Of a stretch of 23,843 nt of DNA, positions 19,201 to 23,843 are shown piece after piece. The translations under genes and the position numbers were made by a program. Under the pieces are notes generated by a model. It had not been told where the DNA came from, searched no databases, and worked only from the letters and a program-made list of their open reading frames with translations. The stretch covers positions 1-23,843 of the forward strand of contig CAZOOA010000048.1 of assembly GCA_964581355.1 (NCBI GenBank), read 5' to 3'. Each line of letters begins with the position of its first letter. Within the stretch, counting starts at the first letter, position 1. The DNA is from CAZOOA01 sp964581355. Its GTDB lineage: Bacteria; Bacillota; Dethiobacteria; DTU022; UBA8154.

Positions 19201-22200
19201 CCAGTTTTTCCTGCACCTGTTTGAATTCCTTGAGGCAGACCAGCGCCTTCCCATCCATGACGCCCTCCCCGATTCCTTCTGCACGAATCAACAGGTCAAG
19301 TTCCCACATTTTCCAACCAGTGCGGCGCCAAAGACGCAGAAAGCGGTGGATGCGGTCGAACTTTTGAGCAGTCAGGTTTTTCAGGCTTTGAGCACCGATA
19401 TCACAATTATCCACTGGCCGCATCAGGATTATATTATCCGGTGCACCCTGGGGGTTTATCCAGCGCACCTCCAAAAGCTCCAGCAGTTCATGATAATCCA
19501 ACTGTGCACGTTCAAGGAACTGGGAAACGCCTATGGTGCTGCTGGCAATATCAAAGCCCCAGAAAATACTTTGTTCTGATATTGTATCTGCGCAGTCAGT
19601 CACTATTCCCGTCTCGTGCGTGGAGATGCCAAAGTATTCGCCGGCTATGCTGGTTGCCACCGGCAGTGCTGTCTCCTCCTGTGGATGAGCCTGGAAAGCC
19701 TCCATCAACTCCCAGCGGCTGACACCCAGGTGCTGCAGAAACAGTCGCGTCTCTTCCTGCCACAGGTCAAAGGCAATGTTCATGGGATAGTTACTGGTCT
19801 TGAGGAGATCGTAGACCTCCCTGCGCACGTTCTCCGGAAAGGCACGCAATTCTTCCGCCGTCAGGCCGGTCTGAAAACCAAAATCCTGGTCAGGACTGGG
19901 GTCAAGGCCCTCGTTCTGGGAAATCACAGCATTCTTGTAAATGTCGTTTTCAAGTATCTCGCACACCAGGTCGATATACGGCAGGGGTGTATCGGTATTG
20001 ACACAGTTCATCTTGACATTTCCAATGTCCGGGCGGCGCTCCAGTAAAAACCGGCCCGCTTTTTCCCCTTCTTTTTCAGTTTCTTTTTCATCCAGAAAAC
20101 GTAACAGGTCCGCCAGGTAAGCGGGCGGCCCGTAGACCGACCGGCAATGAGAGCAATCACAGAAATCCATTGAACCAAAAAGGAATTCCAGATTAGGGAT
20201 GCCCGCCAGTAATTGCTCCTGATCTTCTTCAGTGCAGGTGTAGGGGATAATCGCCTTGGGATGGTTATGATAAAGTTCATTACGGTACTCTGCCAATCGG
20301 GTAAGTACTTGTGCGTACTGGAACTCTGCCCGGGCATAGACGGTCAGGGCTGTACGCCGTTGGATGCCCTTGATCTCCAGCAGCCTGATAAATTCTTCCT
20401 TGCCCTTGGCCAAAATCTGTGCCGAATGATGGATCCTGCCCTCCAACAGGGCTGTGGCCGCCTCAGCATTGGTAGCAATACGCTGTACCCGCTGCATCAC
20501 TTTGATCTCGCCCAGCACTTCCTTGTCTAAGGAAATGCCTTTCTCGTGGACAAACAGATCCAGGTTGATGGTGCCCAGCTCCAGTTCGGGCTGTTCATCC
20601 AGCAGTTGTTGGACGTCCTGTGTTCTGGTAAGGCTGGTATCGGTACTCCGCCCGGCCCGGGCAGCAAAAGCAACGGATGGATAAAGCTGCTCGCTCTGTT
20701 GGGCCAGTATGCCAGCATAAACCTGGAGCTGTTCGTCGCTAGATACACCGTCTATTCCATCGGAAACGGCGCCACCGTTTTCCTGGAGAAGCATCACCCA
20801 GTCATCGTGAGCGAGCTTGGCCAAATCACGCGGCAAATTGAGCTGCGGCACACCGGGGGGCGAAGGCGATGGGTTCTCCAGTTTGCCCTTTAAAAACGAC
20901 AGGGTTTGGGCATGGTTGCTGGTAATATAGCCGAGAGTCACCGTCTTCTCCAGGTCCTGGACAGAGACTTCGCCGCCAAAGTCGGCCGGTTGTGACCTGA
21001 CCTGGCTCCAGAAATCGGCGTTGAAACCACCGCATTTCAGGAATGTGTCGGCTACATTATTGTAATGCTGACTGTCAACCCGGGAAGCGTCAAGCAGTAA
21101 TTTGAGGCTGCCATTACCAGCCAGGATTGGTTTTTCAAGGGTAAATCGCTGTCTTTCAGCAGATAGTGCGTTAAGGATGGCATCCTTATTCAGGCTGACA
21201 TTGATGGGAATCAGGTTTTCGGAAATAGCATTTTGGAAGACCTGATCCTGCAGGTCGCCCTCCATAAATACTACACCGTTGACTGTCTCCTCAACTAAGA
21301 AGTCCATCAGCACCGTCCACTCTTTTGTACTGTCCAGCAGATCACCCGGCAGGTTGGGCGGCATGTTCTGCCGGATAAAGGCATAAAATACTGCTGAACC
21401 GGTATCAGGCTCCATATCAGGGTTGTTTAGCTGAAGAGCAGCCCGGTGGGAGAGCACCAGGCGCATCACGTCATCCTGACTAAGACCTGTGTGAAGGGCC
21501 AGGTAGGTTATCTCCTGCCGCCCTTCCCTCTCTTCCACCTCGGCCATGGAAACGTTACCCAGTATTTTTTCAACGGTTTTCGTGCGGGATTCGAACTCAG
21601 AAATGCCGCGGTAAGGCTCTTTGCCTGCGGTAAAATTAACCCAGTCAATGGATGTAGGGTTGAACAATACTTTACCGGGCATTAGTTCCCGATTATCCTT
21701 GTCAACAACCTTGATCAGCAAATGAAAGGGAGCCTTGATCTGGCCATCCGCCGGGTTTCGCGGCGGGTTATAGGGTATGTCGAAAAAACCGTTTTTCAGC
21801 GTCTTGCGCTCAGCCAGCAAGACACCCTGGTCCCGCAGTAATTTTTCATACACGCGTACCTTGACCCCGGCTTTCCCTTTCCAATGCTCATCACGCACTG
21901 AACCGCGCACGCGAAAAAGATGCTTCACCTTAAAGGCCTGAGGGTTAACGGAATGTATCCGATAGTTGAGACTGTCCAGAGTATCAGCTTCAACATGCCC
22001 GCTGGCCGGCAGGCCGTATTGACTTTGATAGGCCAGCACCGCCTGGCGGGTTGTTTTTCCGAAGGTCTTAGTATTATACTCTTTCTGGTCAACCCGGTAG
22101 CCCAGGTAGGCAAGGGCCTGCTGAAGTTCTCCCACGTGCTTGTTGGTCATGTTCAGGCGCAGCACTCGGGTGAGCGGCACAAGATTTACGGCTGACTTCA

Positions 22201-22900
22201 CATGCAGGTTCTTCGGGCTTGACGAACGGCAGACAGCAACCGAATTTATCCGCTCCATAGTTAAAAGATCGGGCTCGCCCGTTTCCGGAAGGTTGTACTT
22301 TTTCTGAAAAGCACTAATCGCTGCCCGGGTGGTAGGCCCCAATTCCTTTCGTTTCAGTTCGCCGGCATCCAGTTCTAGTTCCAGTCTGGCAATACGTCCG
22401 GCACGTAGAAACGTGCGGTGGAATCGCCCCACCTGGGTCTTGGATTTCAGGCGCTTTTTCAGCGCCTCTTCCTCCAGCCTGCGCACCACCGGCTCGCTTG
22501 ACCGCCCTTCCTGCAGAAGCCCGGCCTTTGCCTGGAAGTCCTTCATCGCTTCCCCGGTGCTCCCCCCAAAGCTGCGGGCCTTTTTCTCCTCCGGGTCAAT
22601 CCGGTAGCCCAGCCGCTCAAGGGAGGCGTGAATCTTTTCTGTCCTTTTTTTGCTGCCAGCGTAATAAACATGTTCCAGCTCCTTGTTAAGCACCTCCACC
22701 GTCTCCGGTGTAACATTTCCGTCAGGCGTAAGGCCGGCTTTACGCTGCAGCTTGCGCAGTGCCTCTCTGGTGGTCTCCCCCAGTTCTGCCCTCCTTAGCT
22801 CCTCTGGATCAACTTTCTCCCCTAGTCTTCGCAGGGCAGTATGTAAATTGGCCACATCCCCTCTGCCAAACCTTCCTTGCGGAAAACTAATCTTTTTCAT
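13217..22900 (-). CDS. Tc toxin A-type (TcA) subunit with N-terminal peptidoglycan-binding repeats
   Basis: A 3227-residue protein, well above the roughly 2500 usual for TcA. In order: four peptidoglycan-binding-like repeats (about 10-75, 83-147, 155-222, 250-318; each with LxxLGY/LGEKVDPEE-like text, then FGxTTRxAVxxFQ); a beta-sandwich, transthyretin-like domain (325-425); a VRP1-type TcA region with the family motif CDCSHCRSVYGPPAYLADLL (Cys914, Cys916, Cys919); an ABC-toxin N-terminal region (about 1620-1770); a neuraminidase-like beta region (about 1840-2000, ending near KLHLFWPIF); helices including FEEAMEWFHYIFDP (2320-2333); a hydrophobic Gly/Ser segment (about 2678-2716) at the expected pore tip; long amphipathic helices (2755-2826); and a TcB-binding-like C-terminus. 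In known systems TcA pentamers bind receptors and inject the TcB-TcC payload. No signal peptide. GAGGAGGG lies 5 bases before the ATG. The specific target is unknown. Confidence 0.93.
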   Translation of the reverse strand: MKKISFPQGRFGRGDVANLHTALRRLGEKVDPEELRRAELGETTREALRKLQRKAGLTPDGNVTPETVEVLNKELEHVYYAGSKKRTEKIHASLERLGYRIDPEEKKARSFGGSTGEAMKDFQAKAGLLQEGRSSEPVVRRLEEEALKKRLKSKTQVGRFHRTFLRAGRIARLELELDAGELKRKELGPTTRAAISAFQKKYNLPETGEPDLLTMERINSVAVCRSSSPKNLHVKSAVNLVPLTRVLRLNMTNKHVGELQQALAYLGYRVDQKEYNTKTFGKTTRQAVLAYQSQYGLPASGHVEADTLDSLNYRIHSVNPQAFKVKHLFRVRGSVRDEHWKGKAGVKVRVYEKLLRDQGVLLAERKTLKNGFFDIPYNPPRNPADGQIKAPFHLLIKVVDKDNRELMPGKVLFNPTSIDWVNFTAGKEPYRGISEFESRTKTVEKILGNVSMAEVEEREGRQEITYLALHTGLSQDDVMRLVLSHRAALQLNNPDMEPDTGSAVFYAFIRQNMPPNLPGDLLDSTKEWTVLMDFLVEETVNGVVFMEGDLQDQVFQNAISENLIPINVSLNKDAILNALSAERQRFTLEKPILAGNGSLKLLLDASRVDSQHYNNVADTFLKCGGFNADFWSQVRSQPADFGGEVSVQDLEKTVTLGYITSNHAQTLSFLKGKLENPSPSPPGVPQLNLPRDLAKLAHDDWVMLLQENGGAVSDGIDGVSSDEQLQVYAGILAQQSEQLYPSVAFAARAGRSTDTSLTRTQDVQQLLDEQPELELGTINLDLFVHEKGISLDKEVLGEIKVMQRVQRIATNAEAATALLEGRIHHSAQILAKGKEEFIRLLEIKGIQRRTALTVYARAEFQYAQVLTRLAEYRNELYHNHPKAIIPYTCTEEDQEQLLAGIPNLEFLFGSMDFCDCSHCRSVYGPPAYLADLLRFLDEKETEKEGEKAGRFLLERRPDIGNVKMNCVNTDTPLPYIDLVCEILENDIYKNAVISQNEGLDPSPDQDFGFQTGLTAEELRAFPENVRREVYDLLKTSNYPMNIAFDLWQEETRLFLQHLGVSRWELMEAFQAHPQEETALPVATSIAGEYFGISTHETGIVTDCADTISEQSIFWGFDIASSTIGVSQFLERAQLDYHELLELLEVRWINPQGAPDNIILMRPVDNCDIGAQSLKNLTAQKFDRIHRFLRLWRRTGWKMWELDLLIRAEGIGEGVMDGKALVCLKEFKQVQEKLGLPLEAALSFFHQLNTEIRNKPDEPEVKIMPLYHQLFQNRAVTDPVDSKFSLPLSGNEELKEHRGTLLAALAVTETELALLLEVTGGKLTLSNLNLLYGLVTLARSLKVTVRDLLTLKELTGGTGYFGSPRDILGLIEIHQWIKNSGLTIQELEYLFTLCPDSPCGLREDVITQKIEGLRETLRSSPAGQNEGQIVSQVAGSFMLTDEQALLLLTRLELGSVLLVHFQDPRLMEKDSDNRYKTPVTLENFPDLYATYRFLHKTVLLVRRHDIEQKDDLSWLLKNAAAYKLLDMNALPVKAQPEEPLFPGWLRLQKWLYFKSQCPEQEGISLPEIFELAADPETGFAKLRDALNLLTSWPVSDLEALHIGLKLKQGLSSDYTEVDTYLRLEKCFKHSRRIGAAAGILVGWANRDSDADNTQFNISQQVRQATRSKYDTAVWLSKLTPLQDEMREKKRDALISFLLEYSWRKEPQEVEILSGGKKYANPRRWRDAHDLLGYFLIDVEMSAIVMTSRIKQAISSVQMFVQRCFLNLEQPYIQVSREEREERVSENSWRQWKWMKNYRIWEANRKVFLYPENWIEPELRDDKSPFFKELENELVQSDITHENAEATLRHYLQKVHEVAHLEVAGVYHQVDDGDNLHDDNLPGINVLHVIGRTRSQPAVYYYRQFDLNYDTWSAWDKIDLEITGDHVAPVVYNRKLHLFWPIFVEKPQKVKKQPPAKASDIPEDIPEAPKKLEIQLAWSVYTLEGWSSKKISRLKLIHPWERPLYSYNLKPRYKSRENLLWLDIYISTSQEFNNATFYDPYSNSYRRLTSTDYHEESRPWHSSSFIFDGDVVDIKLKPLAGHYRILNSEGFASDQLFSTTSHRYVQDSFGDAGRATGCLSGPYEIAPRLRLPVGMRYHNNRLVNNSSNPNELKILESSAVRTVLKGAKDPFELFFSQHQIQFDAAAGTRAPFFYQDSSRTFLMRPECQTFNLGDNLALQSLKHNIYPFDHPYTDLFTRELNRSGMEGLLNRHIQLYPHSYYPGNSFDFNAVYEPVWPNKADTTAVRDIVDFSRDGAYSIYNWEIFFHAPFLIACKLSQNQRFEEAMEWFHYIFDPTSVQALSVPQRYWITKPFYEQNSEDYRRQRIHELLKNINGNAKQVMDWKNNPFKPHLIARYRPVAYQKAVVMKYIDNLIAWGDQLFRQDTIESVNEATMLYILAYELLGRRPVKVPPVDRPDYSYNELAAEKGFDIFGNSRVEVLLENFLETPVQVVSTEEGSEPLPQLDMFYFCIPGNDRLLGYWDTVEDRLFKIRHSMNIEGVMRQLPLFQPPIDPALLVKAAAAGVDLSSVLSDTAVPQSQYHFRILAQKAREFIGQVKVLGDKLLSVLEKRDAEELALLRSVQELDLLEAIEVVRKQQIDEAQQTRAGLEKARDSAEERKNYYEGKEFMNMLENVSDALATGSIIVSGGLAISEIIAANFYLAPSFSSGISGFGGSAHVTTTWGTDNIARSMQASNSALAHLGSILSQSSSMVGTIAGYQRRQEEWDFQGRLAAIEVEQLNKQIEAARIRHAIAEKELENQQLQIEQSQAVEEYMRSKYTNQQLYDWMVSRLATVYFQSYQLAYDMAKRAEGTFQLELGKADTNYIQFGYWDSLKKGLLAGEKLANDLNRMEAAYLDLNKRELELTKHVSLMHYFPQKLLELKLTGACNIALPEWLLDMDYPGHYRRRIKSVSISIPCVVGPYTGVNCTLSLTNNGVRLTDEVAGGYGDPLAGNDTRFARNPVPIRSIATSTARNDAGMFELNFNDERFLPFEGAGAVSEWSISLPKENNHFDISTISDVIMHISYTAAPGSPALADAARDNLAAVLPESGVRLFFLNHEFGSEWHRFFHAGGHAHQVLSFSLKPEHLPFYARNKTAHLTRVDLMVESSHDGSFEVNLQLPGHGAADIEIMNKNPVFGDMHHMEKADIFPGTPVLGEWQVKLKKDDIPDFQSLQESDLVSAYLLIRFSLQ
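21946..22873 (-). other. Four tandem peptidoglycan-binding-like repeats at the N-terminus of TcA
   Basis: Coding for about residues 10-318 of the TcA protein. Each unit of 65-75 residues has a helix with LGxxVDxxE/LGYRIDPEE text, then Gly-x-Thr-Thr/Ser-x-x-Ala and a Phe/Leu/Tyr-Gln pair followed by a Gly-Leu or Asn-Leu turn, as in the PG_binding_1 fold. The repeats are diverged: the third has LARLELELDAGELKRKELG in place of the LGY motif. In enzymes these domains tether the protein to peptidoglycan. No catalytic wall hydrolase domain accompanies them here. Confidence 0.8.
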
Positions 22901-22922
22901 GGTTTCCCTCCTCTATGTCCTG

Positions 22923-22942
22923 ATTGCCAGACAGCTGGCAAT
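22923..22942 (-). repeat. Intercistronic hairpin between the Rhs and TcA genes
   Basis: ATTGCCAG and CTGGCAAT form a perfect 8-base-pair stem with a 4-base loop. It lies in the 69-base gap, ending 9 bases before the TcA ribosome binding site on the minus strand. There is no T tract after it, so it is more likely an RNA-processing or translation-control hairpin than a terminator. It is consistent with the two genes sharing one transcript. Confidence 0.6.
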
Positions 22943-22969
22943 ATAATCTTTCGTGGTTACTGCAACAAC

Positions 22970-23843
22970 TCAGTCAGCAAGATGCTCCCAAGCCTGTTTT
23001 AGTTCTGGCGACATCCCCTGATAGCCCTGATAGCTGTCTGTTGATGGTTGTCGCCTGGAACGAACAATGTCATCCATGGCCCGGTGTATTCCCCTTATTT
23101 CAAGTCTCAAAACAGCGTGATTTAGCATACGACCGGCCACGATTACACCTGCCGTGGATTCGGCGACGCTGACTGGATCCACTTCTCCTGTTCGGAGTGC
23201 TTGCCCGCCAGCATCCAGGGCAGCCCCCAAAAACATACGGCTCCACCCCGATCCGGTCAACCATGACATTCCCTGAAGGGTCAAGCCAATTCCTTGTATG
23301 CGCTCTTGCTGTCTTCGCTCCAAATATGCCTGCCGCTCTTCCCTCCGCACCAGAGGTTGACTGGCCACAGGTGCCACAGAGTGACCGGACGTTACCACTC
23401 CGTGTTGCTGGAAAATCTCCACATCCCTTTCAACTTCCTCCAGCGGGGCCAACCTATCCAACCAACCAGTTCCTCCTACGATAAACATCACAGCCGACAT
23501 TTCACCACTTTCTCTCGCTGTGCGGGCTTCCTCGACACTAACGTTGTAAGCAAATGCCGCGCACAAGTCTTGGTCAAGCGTCAACCGCCCCCCACCAAGA
23601 GCTGCATGTTGACTCCATTGGTGATCAGCGGCAGAATAACCCGTCGGATCCACATACCGGAGCGGATTGTTTAGCACATAGCTGTAGCGGTTGATTACAT
23701 GAGGGTCGTAGAGGCGTGCGTTGTAGTTCATTAAATCCGTGCTATTGTCCCACTCCTGGGCAATATGCTTATAGGTAAAAGAGTTTTTATCCACCAACCC
23801 CGCTGGATCACAACTCGTCCACCTCCCCAACCACGGCGCATAG
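22970..23843 (-). CDS. C-terminal part of an Rhs/TcC-type toxin cocoon protein (runs off the right edge)
   Basis: The reading frame is open to the window edge, so only the last 290 or so residues are present. It begins YAPWLGRWTSCDPAG, the typical end of a TcC/Rhs core, where known proteins form a hollow shell and cut off their own C-terminal toxin. A second core-like tail follows, with NARLYDPH, NRYSYVLNNPLRY and VDPTG. The remaining 222 residues after DPTG are the variable payload. It has several hydrophobic Gly/Ala stretches, an Arg/Glu-rich helix near the middle (QPLVRREERQAYLERRQQER) and ends in PELKQAWEHLAD. I see no known toxin active site. The Asp-Pro-x-Gly pair that brackets the core end is 49 residues apart instead of about 18. 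It probably shares a transcript with TcA, 69 bases downstream. Confidence 0.85.
   Translation of the reverse strand, partial: YAPWLGRWTSCDPAGLVDKNSFTYKHIAQEWDNSTDLMNYNARLYDPHVINRYSYVLNNPLRYVDPTGYSAADHQWSQHAALGGGRLTLDQDLCAAFAYNVSVEEARTARESGEMSAVMFIVGGTGWLDRLAPLEEVERDVEIFQQHGVVTSGHSVAPVASQPLVRREERQAYLERRQQERIQGIGLTLQGMSWLTGSGWSRMFLGAALDAGGQALRTGEVDPVSVAESTAGVIVAGRMLNHAVLRLEIRGIHRAMDDIVRSRRQPSTDSYQGYQGMSPELKQAWEHLAD

Noticed and set aside
23828..23830. TTG at 23830 as the true start of the Rhs-type protein
   Set aside because: The frame stays open to the window edge and the preceding residues (YAPW) belong to the conserved core, so this is the interior of a longer gene.
1..23843. Cyclic-di-GMP riboswitch, tRNA, CRISPR array or insertion sequence
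   Set aside because: Looked for in the intergenic regions because of the GGDEF genes and the toxin locus; no matching core, cloverleaf, spaced repeats or transposase was seen.

Overview
The window looks like a chromosome segment of a Clostridia-type Bacillota (probably an anaerobic, Peptococcaceae- or Dethiobacteria-like lineage; genus not resolved). The reasons are an S-layer-homology protein, strong AGGAGG ribosome binding sites, a Gram-positive betaine-binding lipoprotein, a PocR-domain kinase, Gmad2 and PrcB domains, and AT-rich coding DNA across the first 13 kb. No RNA genes, CRISPR array or insertion sequence were found.

Region 1 (1-12953) is a signalling neighbourhood. It begins with a soluble PocR hybrid histidine kinase (86-1756, +) that converges on a three-gene minus-strand set. 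That set is read from high to low coordinates: a betaine-type solute-binding lipoprotein (5384-4431), a membrane diguanylate cyclase with an external four-helix sensor (4401-3247), and a secreted SLH-PrcB-Gmad2 wall protein (3168-1876). Divergent from it is a PAS-PAS-GAF-GGDEF-HD-GYP protein (5663-8032, +). Then come a zinc-ribbon membrane protein (8798-8040, -), a large HTH protein of unknown function (9039-10574, +), a 438-base gap holding hairpins and a frame-broken zinc-ribbon mini-gene, and a second PAS-GAF-GGDEF-HD-GYP protein (11013-12953, +) that is a clear paralogue of the first. Three GGDEF proteins in 10 kb make cyclic-di-GMP the common theme. The adjacent binding protein and cyclase suggest a ligand-sensing pair.

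Region 2 (13217-23843, all minus strand) is visibly GC-richer and encodes a Tc (ABC) toxin locus. The upstream gene runs off the right edge and is the C-terminal end of an Rhs/TcC-type cocoon protein with a variable C-terminal payload. Its core tail looks rearranged. After a 69-base gap containing a perfect hairpin comes one giant 3227-residue TcA-type subunit. It has four peptidoglycan-binding repeats and a beta-domain at its N-terminus, ahead of a full TcA body. In known Tc toxins, TcA forms the receptor-binding pore and TcB-TcC encapsulates the toxic payload. The wall-binding front end and the Rhs-before-TcA order are the most unusual things here.
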